Shown in pieces: positions 1-8,465 of a stretch of 57,298 bases of DNA. The position numbers and the translations under genes were made by a program. The notes below the pieces were generated by a model. It made no database searches, was not told the origin of the DNA, and saw only the letters and a program-made list of their open reading frames with translations. The first letter of the stretch is position 1, and each line of letters starts with the position of its first letter. This stretch comes from Acidobacteriota bacterium (GTDB lineage: Bacteria > Acidobacteriota > Vicinamibacteria > Vicinamibacterales > UBA2999): the NCBI GenBank assembly GCA_016192845.1, contig JACPTI010000025.1, positions 1 through 57,298 on the forward strand, written 5' to 3'.

Positions 1-221
1 AGGCTCATGCCGATCGGCGGGCTGGCGGCCGTGGTCGGCGAAGTCGCCGCGGCCCCGCCGCCCACGCCGCGCAACCTGCGCGAGTTCGACCGGGTCGTCC
101 GAGCGCTCTGGCAGCGCCACTCCGCCCTGCTGCCCGCGCGCTTCGGCACGCTGATGCCCGACCGCGTCGAGCTGGAGCTCACCGTGCGCGCCCGGCCGCT
201 GGCGCTGCGCCGGCAGCTGGC
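1..221 (+). pseudogene. GvpF/GvpL-like gas vesicle protein fragment
   Basis: Frame 1 encodes a piece resembling the GvpF/GvpL family (gas vesicle shell accessory proteins): an acidic 'LAAVVGEV' segment, a spacer, then 'HSALLPARFGTLMPDRVELE', close to the family's hallmark 'H...VLP.RFGT'. The reading frame runs off the left edge, so the true start may lie outside the window. Homology stops at about 200-220, where the sequence passes into a GvpK-like tail in another frame; without that the frame reads on only as arginine-rich nonsense to 312. I read this as a truncated gene, not a working protein. Recognition rests on remembered family motifs, not on a search. Confidence 0.55.
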
Positions 222-347
222 CAGACGGAGGACGTCGGCCGCGCGCTCATGCAGCTGGAGGCCACGATCCGCGAAATCGCCGTCACCTTCGGCATTCCGC
301 CGGAGGATCTGAACCTCGACCTCGGCCCGGCCGGCAAGCTGATGTAG
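222..347 (+). pseudogene. GvpK-like C-terminal fragment
   Basis: Frame 3 reads 'QTEDVGRALMQLEATI' followed by 'FGIPPEDLNLDLGPAGKLM' and TAG at 345-347. The ending 'EDLNLDLGP.G.L' is characteristic of the C-terminus of GvpK, a gas vesicle accessory protein. The N-terminal half of GvpK is missing: the sequence starts where the GvpF/L fragment ends, in a different frame. The simplest reading is an internal deletion that joined two genes of a former gvp cluster. An assembly chimera is the alternative. No start codon or ribosome binding site for an independent product is evident. Confidence 0.55.
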
Positions 348-348
348 C

Positions 349-383
349 CGCTACCAGCTACCGACTACCAGCTACCGGCTGGT
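349..383 (+). repeat. Word array, CTACCAG/CTACCGG family
   Basis: The gap between the GvpK remnant and the end of lhr holds short direct copies of 'GCTACCAGCTACC' and 'CGACTACCAGCTACCGG' immediately after the GvpK stop. The same 7-8 nt vocabulary recurs at 5041-5114, 23518-23553 and 28046-28131. Nothing else recognisable lies between 384 and 439. Confidence 0.8.
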
Positions 384-439
384 CCATCTCGGCATCGTCG
401 CGATCGACCTCCGCCGCGGCGCTGTCGGGATCGGTGTTC

Positions 440-3400
440 TCAGCCTCCGCCGCTCGAACCCGCAATGCCGATGCCATCACGAGCCCCCACCCCTCGTGGC
501 TCAGGCCTCAGTTGCAGCCCCATCGCGGTCCGCACGAACCCCGATTCCGCGAAGAAGGCGGCCGCCGGATGCGCGCCCGCCTCGCGCCCGTCAATCTGCT
601 CGAGCAGCATCCCTCGATATGCGGCGAGCCGCCGCAGCGCACGGGCAACCTCTCGCGCCACCTGGGAGCGCCTCGGCTCGGCGTCGGGCAGCCAGAGGAG
701 GAGCTCGCGTTCCCCGCGGCGCAGATACCCCGCCAGCGATCCGTCGACGAGCACGACGCGCGCGCCCGCCGAGCGCGTCGGGCCGCGTCCCGTCACGTCG
801 TCGGTGGATGATGAGAGCGGCCATCGGACGATCGCGCCATAGGGGTTTGCGGGATCGGTGGCGGCGAGCACGTGCGAGCGCGGCGTCTCGGGCACGTCGC
901 GGAGCGCGCGCAGCCGATCGACGGCGGCGGGCGTGGCGAACTGGGCGCCGCCGAGGCCGGCCACGAAGTAGCCGCGGCGAATGCGGCCTGCGTCCTCCAT
1001 TGCTTTCAGCACCTGATACACGAGGGTAAAGCCGCCGGCGATGGCCTCGGCGGCCACCGTCTCGCGCGTCACCACGCCAAAGCGCGTGAGCAGCTGCTGC
1101 GCGGTCGCGGCGCCCCATTCCGTCACGGACGCCCGGCTCGCCATCATCCGTTCGACGAGCGACCATCGTCCTTCCGCCTTTGGCGGCACCAGGCGTCGGG
1201 AGCGAAACGGCTCGGGGCCGCTCAGGAAGGCGCGCAGCGGGTGGAGCGTGTCGTTGGTGATGAGCCCGCGCCAGACAAGATCCCACAGCGCGTCGACCGT
1301 CTCGCCGGGGAACCCGCCGCCGGTGCCCTCGTGGATGGCGCCGAAGAAGGACGCGCCGTGCGCCCGCAGGTAGTCGACGATCTCAGCCGCGCGGCCCCGC
1401 GGAGGGTCGTCGCGCCCGGAGCTGCCGGCTGGCGGCCGCAGGTGCCGGAGATGGTGGGTCAGGTAGAGGGCGACACGTCCGTCACGGTCGCCGAGCGGTT
1501 CGACGCCGACCCACGTGACTTCGCCCGCTGCCATCAGCACGTCGAGCAGTGCGGCCTCGTAGCCGTCGATGCGCGCCGGCAGCACATCGGTTTCGAGCAC
1601 CGAGGCGGGGATCGCGGCGCCCTGCAGCTGCTCGACGGCGTCGAGGAGCGGCTCCGCGCCACGGCGGCCGGTCCGGATCCCGTGCCATGACACGAGAAAG
1701 CGTCCGAGCGCATCCACGTCCACCGGCTCGACCTCGCGGCGCAGCCGCGCCAGCGATCGGCGGCGCAGCGTCCGGAGCACATCGGGCGCGATCCATTCGC
1801 GGTCGGTGCCACCCGGCCGGAATTCCCCCTCCACGAGGCGCCCCTCGCGCGTCAGCCGGAGGAGCAGCGCCTCGGCCGCCGACGGCGGCAGTCCAAGGCG
1901 TGCGGCGACCTCCCGCGCGGTGAAGGGGCCGTGCGTGCGTGCGTACCGCATCACGAGATCCCCGGCTGGATCGCGCACAGGTTCGAGCAGCGCCTGCGGA
2001 AGGTCCGGCGGCAGCCCGGGGTCCCCATCGCGCGCCGCGCGATGGGGTGGGAGCAGCGTGCCGAGCCCGTCGCGGTACCGCGCCACGTCCTCGACCGCGA
2101 CAAGGCGCGTCTCTCCCGAGACGGTGAGCGGCACGATCCGGCCGGCGCGCTCGAGCTCCCGAAAGGCCGCGTCGGTCCCCGGCACCGCGCTGCGGGCGCT
2201 GATTTCGTCCAGTGTCAGATCGCCAACCCGGATGAGCAGATCGTGCAGGGCGTCCGGCGTGCGCGCCTTGTACCGCTCGTCGAGATGCTGCAGCTGACGC
2301 TCGAGGGCGTCGAGCGCGTCCGGATCGAGCAGCTCGCGCAGCTCGGCGTCACCGACGAGCTCGCCGAGCTGCGCCTGGTCGACCGACAGTGCCTGCGCGC
2401 GCCGTTCGGCGAGGGGGGCGTCGCCGTCGTAGATGTAATTGGCGACGTAGCTGAAGAGCAGCGACGCGGCAAACGGCGACGGCGACCTCGCGTCCACCGT
2501 GACGACGCGCAGCGCCCGCGTCGAGACGCGCCGCAGCGTGTCGACGAGCGCCGGCATGTCGAAGTGATCGTGCAGGATCTCGCGGTACGTCTCGAGCAGC
2601 GCGGGGAACGATCCGTAGCGCGACGCCACCGCCAGCAGGTCCGAGGCGCGCTTCCGCTGCTGCCAGAGCGGCGTCCGCAGGCCGGGGCGGCGCCGGGGGA
2701 GCAGGAGGGCGCGGGCCGCGGTCTCGCGGAATCGCGCCGCAAAGAGGGAGGTGGCGCCCAGCCGCCCCAGCACGAGCGCCTCGACCTCCTTCGGGTCAGG
2801 AATGAGGAGCGCCGGGTCGGGCGGCTGCGCCGCTTCCGGAAACCTGACAACGAACCCTTCGTCGCCCCACATGACCTCCACGTCCATGCCCGTCCGGGCG
2901 CGGATTGCGGCGGTCGCCGCCATGGCCCATGGCGCGTGCACGCGGCTGCCGAGCGGCGACAGCAGACAGACGCGCCAGTCGCCCAGCTCGTCGAGGCACC
3001 GCTCGATCACGATCGTGCGGTCGTCCGGCACCGCGCTCGCAGCAGCCTGATCGTCCAGGTAGCGCAGAAGCACTTCGGCGGCCGGTATCTCGAGGTCGTG
3101 CTGGCTGGTGAGGCGATCGACCGCGGCGCCGCGCGGCATCGCGCGCAGCTCGCGCACCAGGCGGCCCACCGCGTAGCCGAGCTCCACGGGGCGGCCCGCC
3201 CGATCGCCGTGCCAGAACGGGAGCTTCCCCGGCTCGCCCGGTGCCGGCGAGACCAGGACGCGGTCGTGCGTGATCTCCTCGACGCGCCACGTCGAGGCGC
3301 CGAGCGTGAACGTGTCGCCGACCTGCGTTTCAAACACCATCTCCTCGTCGAGCTCGCCCACGCGGGTCGGCCGTTCGGCGCCGGCCAGAAACACGCCGTA

Positions 3401-5038
3401 GAGCCCCCGGTCCGGAATGGTGCCGGCGTTGGCAATCGCCACGCGCCGCGCGCCCTCACGGCCGGCGACAGTGTGGCGGATCCGGTCCCACGTGACGCGG
3501 GGACGCAGCGCCGCGAACTCGTCGGAGGGGAAGCGTCCCGACAGCATGTCGAGCACGCCCTCGAAGACGCGCCGGCTCAGCGTGACGAACGGCGCGGCGC
3601 AGCGGACGGTTGCGAAGAGATCATCCACCGACCACATGCCGGTGGCCGCCATCGCCACCACCTGCTGCGCCAGCACGTCCAGCGGGTTGCGGGGGTAGCG
3701 GGTCGGTTCGACGGCGCCCTCGTGCATCGCCCGGGCGGACGCGGCGCAGGCGACCAGGTCCCCGCGGAACTTCGGAAAGATGACGCCGTGACTGACCGCT
3801 CCCGCCTGGTGGCCCGCGCGGCCAATCCGCTGCAGGCCGCTCGCCACCGACGGCGGCGCCTCGATCTGCACGACCAGGTCGATCGCGCCCATGTCGATGC
3901 CCAGCTCGAGCGCAGAGGTCGCGACCAGGGCGCGGATGCGCCCGGCTTTGAGAAGCTCTTCCACCTCATTGCGCGCGTCGCGGGCGAGCGAGCCGTGGTG
4001 CGACCGGACGAGCGGCTCGGAGGCAAGATCGTTCAGCGCCGCCGCCAGCCGCTCGGCGAGCCGCCGGCTGTTGACGAACAGCAGCGTCGACCGGTGGGCC
4101 CGAATCAACTCGAGCAGGCGCGGATGAATCGACGCCCAGATGGAACGGTCTGAACGCCCCGAACGGTCCGAACGATCCGAACGCTCCGAACGACCCGAAC
4201 GATCGATTTCTTCCACCGGGACTTCGATTCGCAGCGTGAGCACCTTTTTTTCCGCCGTGTTGACCACCGTCACCGGCCGGTACGCCGGCGGCGGCTCCTG
4301 GTCGGCAAATTCGTCGTGGAGCGTCCGCTCCACGTCTCCGGCAGCACTCTGGCGTCGGCGGGGCGCCGCGCGGCGCGGCTTGGCGCCGCCGAGGAACCGC
4401 GCCACCTCGTCCAGCGGGCGCTGCGTCGCCGACAGGCCGATCCGCTGCAGCGGACGGCCGCCGCGAACCGCTTCCAGCCGCTCGAGCGAGAGGGCGAGGT
4501 GTGCGCCCCGCTTGTCGGGCACGAGGGCATGAATCTCGTCGATGATGACCGTCTCGACCGGGGCCAGCCGCTCGCGGGCGCGCGACGTGAGCAGCAGAAA
4601 CAGCGATTCGGGCGTGGTGGTCAGGATGTCGGCCGATTCGCGAAGGAATCGGGCCCGTTCTACGGCGGGGGTATCGCCCGTGCGGATGGCAATTGCCGGC
4701 CGCGTGATCTCGGCGCCCCGTGCCTCGGCGGCAGCGGCGATGCCGGCGAGCGGCGCGCGCAGGTTGCGCTCGACGTCGGAGGCGAGCGCCTTCAGCGGCG
4801 ACACGTACAGCACGCGGCATCGTTCCGCCGGCGGCGGCGCGGGCGCGAACATCAGCCGATCGAGACACCAGAGGAAGGCGGTGAGCGTCTTGCCGCTGCC
4901 GGTCGGCGCCAGCAGCAGCGTCGACTCGCCGCGGGCGATGACCGGCCATCCCAGCTGCTGCGGTCGCGTCGGCGCCGCAAAGGTCTGCGAGAACCACGCG
5001 CGCACCGCCGGGTGAAAGAGATCGAGCAGCCGGGTCAT
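440..5038 (-). CDS. lhr: Lhr-type ATP-dependent DNA helicase
   Basis: A 1532-residue superfamily 2 helicase, the length of large Lhr proteins, which unwind DNA or RNA:DNA hybrids and are linked to DNA repair. Visible motifs are a Q-motif region 'PTRPQQLGWP', Walker A 'LAPTGSGKT' (about residues 43-51), the DExH box 'IIDEIHALVPDKRG', motif III 'GLSATQRP', and 'ALVATSALELGIDMG' with 'QRIGRAGHQAG' in the second RecA domain. A long C-terminal part matches the Lhr core plus C-terminal extension. I chose ATG at 5038 ('MTRLLDLF'); the reading frame continues upstream to 5083, but those codons translate the adjacent word array. An arginine/serine-rich stretch (about residues 279-300) comes from a repeat at 4141-4203. 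Well supported. Confidence 0.93.
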   Translation of the reverse strand: MTRLLDLFHPAVRAWFSQTFAAPTRPQQLGWPVIARGESTLLLAPTGSGKTLTAFLWCLDRLMFAPAPPPAERCRVLYVSPLKALASDVERNLRAPLAGIAAAAEARGAEITRPAIAIRTGDTPAVERARFLRESADILTTTPESLFLLLTSRARERLAPVETVIIDEIHALVPDKRGAHLALSLERLEAVRGGRPLQRIGLSATQRPLDEVARFLGGAKPRRAAPRRRQSAAGDVERTLHDEFADQEPPPAYRPVTVVNTAEKKVLTLRIEVPVEEIDRSGRSERSDRSDRSGRSDRSIWASIHPRLLELIRAHRSTLLFVNSRRLAERLAAALNDLASEPLVRSHHGSLARDARNEVEELLKAGRIRALVATSALELGIDMGAIDLVVQIEAPPSVASGLQRIGRAGHQAGAVSHGVIFPKFRGDLVACAASARAMHEGAVEPTRYPRNPLDVLAQQVVAMAATGMWSVDDLFATVRCAAPFVTLSRRVFEGVLDMLSGRFPSDEFAALRPRVTWDRIRHTVAGREGARRVAIANAGTIPDRGLYGVFLAGAERPTRVGELDEEMVFETQVGDTFTLGASTWRVEEITHDRVLVSPAPGEPGKLPFWHGDRAGRPVELGYAVGRLVRELRAMPRGAAVDRLTSQHDLEIPAAEVLLRYLDDQAAASAVPDDRTIVIERCLDELGDWRVCLLSPLGSRVHAPWAMAATAAIRARTGMDVEVMWGDEGFVVRFPEAAQPPDPALLIPDPKEVEALVLGRLGATSLFAARFRETAARALLLPRRRPGLRTPLWQQRKRASDLLAVASRYGSFPALLETYREILHDHFDMPALVDTLRRVSTRALRVVTVDARSPSPFAASLLFSYVANYIYDGDAPLAERRAQALSVDQAQLGELVGDAELRELLDPDALDALERQLQHLDERYKARTPDALHDLLIRVGDLTLDEISARSAVPGTDAAFRELERAGRIVPLTVSGETRLVAVEDVARYRDGLGTLLPPHRAARDGDPGLPPDLPQALLEPVRDPAGDLVMRYARTHGPFTAREVAARLGLPPSAAEALLLRLTREGRLVEGEFRPGGTDREWIAPDVLRTLRRRSLARLRREVEPVDVDALGRFLVSWHGIRTGRRGAEPLLDAVEQLQGAAIPASVLETDVLPARIDGYEAALLDVLMAAGEVTWVGVEPLGDRDGRVALYLTHHLRHLRPPAGSSGRDDPPRGRAAEIVDYLRAHGASFFGAIHEGTGGGFPGETVDALWDLVWRGLITNDTLHPLRAFLSGPEPFRSRRLVPPKAEGRWSLVERMMASRASVTEWGAATAQQLLTRFGVVTRETVAAEAIAGGFTLVYQVLKAMEDAGRIRRGYFVAGLGGAQFATPAAVDRLRALRDVPETPRSHVLAATDPANPYGAIVRWPLSSSTDDVTGRGPTRSAGARVVLVDGSLAGYLRRGERELLLWLPDAEPRRSQVAREVARALRRLAAYRGMLLEQIDGREAGAHPAAAFFAESGFVRTAMGLQLRPEPRGVGARDGIGIAGSSGGG
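4141..4203 (+). repeat. In-gene CGAACG word array inside lhr
   Basis: At least six direct copies of a roughly 9-nt unit of the form 'NNCCGAACG' lie in frame within lhr. On the minus strand they encode a run of R-S-[DEG] triplets in a helicase that otherwise looks regular. The same word family occurs inside the nitroreductase gene (6651-6692) and at the 3' end of nuoM (19033-19100), where it is read in other frames as N-D-P and as F-G-P/R-A-E. Confidence 0.9.
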
Positions 5039-5040
5039 CG

Positions 5041-5114
5041 CTAGCTGGTAGCCGGTAGGTGGTAGCCGGTAGCCACGGCACATGCTACCGGCTACCGGCT
5101 ACGAGCTACCAGCT
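5041..5114. repeat. Inverted word array, GCTACCG family
   Basis: The left half is built of 'AGCTGGTAGCCGGTAG' words, then a centre 'ACGGCACAT' follows, and the right half is built of the complementary 'GCTACCGGCTACC' words ending in 'CTACCAGCT'. The two halves can pair as one long imperfect hairpin. It fills the divergent gap between lhr and the small gene at 5135. Confidence 0.9.
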
Positions 5115-5120
5115 GACGCG

Positions 5121-5126
5121 TATAAT
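5121..5126 (+). promoter_or_regulatory. Perfect -10 box next to the start codon
   Basis: TATAAT stands 8 nt before the ATG at 5135 (5 nt before an alternative GTG at 5132). Transcription would begin at or next to the start codon, giving a leaderless mRNA. No clear -35 box is visible, because that position lies in the word array. An identical arrangement is found at 36962-36967. Confidence 0.6.
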
Positions 5127-5134
5127 CGTTTGTG

Positions 5135-5395
5135 ATGAGTGACGCTGGAGAAGGACTGGTCGACGCCGAATCCCGCCTCGCCGAACGGATGGAGGAGCGG
5201 GAAGAAGAGAAGAAGAAAGCACGCCAGGCGGCCAAGGCGGGCGATCCGGAACGCGTCCGCCAGCTCGAGTCGTGCCGGCTGGCCCGCACCGAAATGCAGC
5301 GCCAGCTCGATCTCGCGACGCATCACGCGCGCCGGCAGCAGCTCGGGCAGGCGATCGCCGAGCTCGATCGGCGCATCACGCAGTTGTCGCGATAG
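5135..5395 (+). CDS. Small charged coiled-coil protein, function unknown
   Basis: An 86-residue protein, rich in Glu, Lys, Arg and Ala, with heptad-like spacing over most of its length ('MEEREEEKKKARQAAK', then 'LDLATHHARRQQLGQAIAEL'). It looks like one or two long helices forming a coiled coil. There is no signal peptide or membrane segment. It has its own promoter-like TATAAT 8 nt upstream and no Shine-Dalgarno, which favours ATG at 5135. It is followed after 38 bp by the nitroreductase. I do not recognise a family. Confidence 0.65.
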   Translation: MSDAGEGLVDAESRLAERMEEREEEKKKARQAAKAGDPERVRQLESCRLARTEMQRQLDLATHHARRQQLGQAIAELDRRITQLSR

Positions 5396-5396
5396 G

Positions 5397-5420
5397 CCGG
5401 AGGCCTCACCGGGCCTCCGG
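5397..5420. repeat. Compact palindrome CCGGAGGCC
   Basis: Nine-base arms CCGGAGGCC / GGCCTCCGG surround a 6-nt loop and are followed by 'GCTACC'. It begins just after the stop codon of the coiled-coil gene. It belongs to the compact palindromes that end in CTAC/GTAG elsewhere in the window (35150-35204, 40132-40153, 42240-42257). Confidence 0.8.
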
Positions 5421-5433
5421 GCTACCTCCCAGC

Positions 5434-7083
5434 GTGATCGCGCTCCGCTATCACGAGCAGACCAAGCATCACTTCCACCGCTTCGCGCGGTCGCTCGGCT
5501 ACCTTGACTGGGCTACGCAGCCCGATCCGTTCCGGCGGTATCCCGGCGCCGAGCTCGTTGAGCTGCCGCGGGAGCGGCTCGCCGGCTCCGTCCGCTACCC
5601 GGCGCTTTTCGACGGCACCGCCCCGGCCGCGCCCCTGACGCAGGTCGCCATCGGCGAGTTCCTGCGCTGCTCCGTGGGCCTGTCCGCCTGGAAGCAGTAC
5701 GGCGCTTCCCGATGGGCGCTGCGCGTCAACCCTTCGAGCGGCAACCTCCATCCCACCGAGACGTATGTCCTGACCGACCGACGCGTGTGGCACTACGCGC
5801 CGCGCGAGCATGCGCTCGAGGAGCGGGCCGTCCTCGACGCCGGCGGGTGGGACGGCTGGATCGGCGCGCCCGCACCGGCGTTCCTCGTGGCGCTGGCCTC
5901 GATTCACTGGCGCGAGGCATGGAAGTACGGCGAGCGGGCCTTCCGCTACTGCCAGCACGATGCGGGGCACGCGCTGGGCGCGCTGCGGCTGGCGGCCGCG
6001 CTCCTCGGCTGGCGGCTGGCGCTGCTGCCGCGGTGGTCGGACGGGCAGCTGGCGGCCGTGCTCGGTCTGGACCGCGACCGGGACTTCGGCGCCGCCGAGC
6101 GTGAGGAGCCCGAGTGCGTGGCGGCGGTCACGCCAGGTGATCCGTCGCTCTGGGCCGACCGCGATCCGGCGCCGCTCGTCGACGCGGCCCGACAGGCGTC
6201 GTGGCGCGGCACGGCCAACCATCTCAGCGCGCGCCACGTGCCCTGGCCGATCATCGACGAGGTGGCGGCGGCCACCAGGTATCCCGGGATCCCGCCTTCG
6301 CCGCTACGCGGCTTCGGCGGGGCAAGCCCTCGCACCATCGCACCTCGCACCGTCGCACCATCGCACCAGCACGATCTCTCCGCCCGCGCGATTATCCTTC
6401 AGCGTCGTAGCGCGCTGGCGTTCGATGCCGCGAGCGGTCTGAGCCGCGAGGCACTTCTTGTCATGCTGCGGCGCCTCCGGCCGGAGGGTCCGCCGTGGGA
6501 CGCGATCGACTGGCCGCCGCAGGTGCACCTCGCGCTCTTCGTGCACCGCGTCGAGGACCTCGAGCCGGGCGTCTACGCCTATCTGCGGGACCCGGCGGTG
6601 CTGCCCGAGTGGAAGGCGGCGATGCGCCAGGAATTCCTCTGGCACCGCGTGAATGATCCGAACGGCCCGAACGATCCGAACGATCCGAACGGGCTGTTCT
6701 TGTTGGCGCCGGCCGATTGCCGGCGTCTGGCCAACCGCGTCTCCTGCGATCAGGACATCGCGGAGGACGGGTTTTTCAGCCTGGGCATGATCGCGCGGCT
6801 GGAATCGTCTCTACTGCAGCGGGGCGAGTGGTTCTACCGGCGGCTCTTCTGGGAGTGCGGCCTCATCGGCCAGGTGCTGTACCTCGAGGCGGAAACGACC
6901 GGCGGCCGCGCCACCGGCATCGGCTGCTTCTACGACGATCCGGTCCACGAGGTGCTCGGCCTCACGGGTCACGCCTGGCAGAGCCTGTATCACTTCTCGA
7001 TGGGAGTGCCCGTCGAAGACGTGCGCCTGACCAGCGAGCCCGGGTACGAGTGGGAAGCCACGAAGCCCATGAAGACGAGATAG
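5434..7083 (+). CDS. SagB/ThcOx-like nitroreductase-family protein
   Basis: A 549-residue, two-domain member of the nitroreductase fold, which normally binds FMN and reduces or oxidises small molecules; SagB-type members oxidise azolines. The N-terminal domain carries 'ASRWALRVNPSSGNLHPTET', the typical S-x-G-x-L-x-P-x-E/T flavin-site motif, and 'YCQHDAGHALGALRLAAALL'. The second domain has 'CDQDIAEDGFFSLGMIARLE', 'ATGIGCFYDD' and 'SLYHFSMGVP'. GTG at 5434 is chosen because upstream codons read through the small gene and a palindrome. Two repeat-derived inserts interrupt it: about residues 300-313 ('RTIAPRTVAPSH') and about 406-420 (N-D-P-N-G repeats). No azoline cyclase or precursor peptide is nearby, so a peptide-modifying role is not supported. 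Confidence 0.85.
   Translation: MIALRYHEQTKHHFHRFARSLGYLDWATQPDPFRRYPGAELVELPRERLAGSVRYPALFDGTAPAAPLTQVAIGEFLRCSVGLSAWKQYGASRWALRVNPSSGNLHPTETYVLTDRRVWHYAPREHALEERAVLDAGGWDGWIGAPAPAFLVALASIHWREAWKYGERAFRYCQHDAGHALGALRLAAALLGWRLALLPRWSDGQLAAVLGLDRDRDFGAAEREEPECVAAVTPGDPSLWADRDPAPLVDAARQASWRGTANHLSARHVPWPIIDEVAAATRYPGIPPSPLRGFGGASPRTIAPRTVAPSHQHDLSARAIILQRRSALAFDAASGLSREALLVMLRRLRPEGPPWDAIDWPPQVHLALFVHRVEDLEPGVYAYLRDPAVLPEWKAAMRQEFLWHRVNDPNGPNDPNDPNGLFLLAPADCRRLANRVSCDQDIAEDGFFSLGMIARLESSLLQRGEWFYRRLFWECGLIGQVLYLEAETTGGRATGIGCFYDDPVHEVLGLTGHAWQSLYHFSMGVPVEDVRLTSEPGYEWEATKPMKTR
6332..6372 (+). repeat. In-gene GCACCATC word array
   Basis: Direct repeats of 'CGCACCATCGCACC'-type words inside the nitroreductase gene, translated as alternating A-P-R-T-[IV]. 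The same words occur inside nuoL at 16766-16806. Confidence 0.85.
6651..6692 (+). repeat. In-gene CCGAACG word array
   Basis: Four or five direct copies of 'ATCCGAACG'/'GCCCGAACG' in frame within the nitroreductase gene, encoding N-D-P-N-G-P-N-D-P. This is the same DNA word family as at 4141-4203 and 19033-19100. Confidence 0.9.
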
Positions 7084-7112
7084 CCACAAAGGAGCCAGCG
7101 CGGCATAGCCGC

Positions 7113-7181
7113 AACCAGCCAAGGGCTTCGCCCTTGATATCCCGTACTCGTGAGGGAGAAGATGCAAGCCCTTGGCTGGTT
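7113..7181. repeat. Hairpin with 16-bp perfect arms
   Basis: AACCAGCCAAGGGCTT at 7113-7128 is the exact reverse complement of 7166-7181. The loop is 37 nt and contains TATCCCGTACTCGTGAGG. A smaller 'GGGCTTCGCCC' hairpin is nested at the left arm. It lies in the convergent gap between the nitroreductase and the glycosyltransferase, and its right arm overlaps the 42-bp block by 4 nt. Confidence 0.9.
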
Positions 7182-7219
7182 GGCCAGTATCTGCTTGGCG
7201 CGCTTCGCGCGCCTAGGAC
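7178..7219 (+). repeat. 42-bp dispersed block, copy 1
   Basis: This block (beginning GGTTGGCCAGTATCTGC, ending GCGCGCCTAGGAC) is an exact reverse complement of 13455-13496. It contains a tight GGCGCGC-TTC-GCGCGCC hairpin. In both copies a hairpin with 16-bp arms sits directly to the left and overlaps the block by 4 nt, although the block is inverted. The remaining 7220-7295 shows nothing recognisable. Confidence 0.92.
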
Positions 7220-7295
7220 GCTGTCACGCTCTGAGACTGAGATTAGGCACCAGGCCTCGCGAAGGAAGCAAACCATGGTGCTCTTCGTGTCCCTG

Positions 7296-8465
7296 TCAGT
7301 CGAAGAGATCGACGGTCACCCCGAACTCCTCGAGCATCGCGCGCGTCCGTTCGGTGCCGTCGGGCGTCAGGTGGGGCGGCCAGTCGGCGGGACGCGCCGG
7401 CGGATCGAGCGTCGCCGCCTCGCGGAGGAGCCGTTCCCAGCGTTCGAGCGCGCGGCGCGGGCTCGCGTGGGCACGCCACCACGCCTGGCCCTCGTCCGCA
7501 AGGCGCGCGCGCAGCGGCGCGTCCGCCGACAGCCGGCGCATCGCCAGCGCGAGCGAATGCTCCTCATCGCGCAGATCGATCGTTACCGCCGCAGGCGCAT
7601 CGGGCAGGCTGCCCCGCGGCCGCCACGTCTGCGGGTCGAGCGCCGGCCAGTCCGCAGTGAAGACCGTTTCCGGCGCCACCACCGGCTTGCGCGCCGCCAT
7701 CGCGGCACGCGCCAGCTGCAGCGGGTCGCCCGGCGCCGGCCATGACAGCGCCAGCACGACGTCGGCGCTGTCAAGAAGGCGATCGGGCGACGGCTCGATG
7801 ACGAGCTCCGCCTCCGCCCCGCTCTCCACGGCCCGTGCGTGCGCACGGCGGGCGACCTCGATGCGGTCGCCGGCGAGCACGCCGAACGTCACGCCCGCTC
7901 TCCCGGCGTTCTCCCGCGGCCCGAGGTCGACCTCCGGGACGGGAAGCGGCGCATAGGCGACGCGCGCCGCCGGGTGCTCGGCGCACAACAGCTCGGCGAC
8001 GCTGCGGTGCGGCACCACGGCGAGTCGCGACGCGAGCAGCGGAGCCCGCAGCATCGCCCAGCTTCCGTGCGGCACTCTGGGGGGGACGCGCAACCGCCGC
8101 GCGGCGTACCCCTCGTTGAACGCAAACTCCTGCTCGTAATCGCCGCGGCGGCCGGCCGCGATGAGCGCCTGCGCCCGGCTGTCGTGCAGCGTCGGGGAGG
8201 CGAGCAGCAGGACGCCGGGGTAGTGCAACAGGTACGGCCAGATGAATGCGTGCGCCGCGGTGTTGTCCAGTTCGAACACGCAGAGCTCGTACGGCGCGCG
8301 GAAGTGCTTCCAGACGAAGTCGTGCGCGCTGGTGTCCGTGAACAGCTCGAGCGCGTGCGTTGCCTGCAACCCGGCGATGAGCGCGGCGGTGGCGTCGAGC
8401 TTCGGTGTAGGCGCGAGCGCGGCAGGACGGAACCAGGCGAGCTTCAACTGGAACTCCCAACACAT
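7296..8465 (-). CDS. Glycosyltransferase-like protein (GT4 type)
   Basis: About 389 residues resembling GT-B glycosyltransferases without a signal peptide. Visible pieces are an N-terminal Rossmann-type strand 'LKLAWFRPAALAP', 'HDFVWKHFRAPYELCVFELD', 'WPYLLHYPGVLLLASPTLHD', and a C-terminal half with 'GVLAGDRIEVARRAHARA' and 'ADVVLALSWPAPGDPLQLAR', the latter resembling the donor-binding region of GT4 enzymes. The start is uncertain: ATG at 8465 begins inside a GGGAGTT word array, while TTG at 8447 would give the more natural 'MKLAWFRP' with the array's GGGAG acting as Shine-Dalgarno. The acceptor is unknown. It is convergent with the nitroreductase gene. Confidence 0.7.
   Translation of the reverse strand: MCWEFQLKLAWFRPAALAPTPKLDATAALIAGLQATHALELFTDTSAHDFVWKHFRAPYELCVFELDNTAAHAFIWPYLLHYPGVLLLASPTLHDSRAQALIAAGRRGDYEQEFAFNEGYAARRLRVPPRVPHGSWAMLRAPLLASRLAVVPHRSVAELLCAEHPAARVAYAPLPVPEVDLGPRENAGRAGVTFGVLAGDRIEVARRAHARAVESGAEAELVIEPSPDRLLDSADVVLALSWPAPGDPLQLARAAMAARKPVVAPETVFTADWPALDPQTWRPRGSLPDAPAAVTIDLRDEEHSLALAMRRLSADAPLRARLADEGQAWWRAHASPRRALERWERLLREAATLDPPARPADWPPHLTPDGTERTRAMLEEFGVTVDLFD

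Noticed and set aside
1931..4153. A 740-codon plus-strand open frame antisense to lhr
   Set aside because: It has Arg/Gln/His-rich composition without any domain, while the opposite strand encodes a complete Lhr helicase. High GC content makes long antisense frames common.
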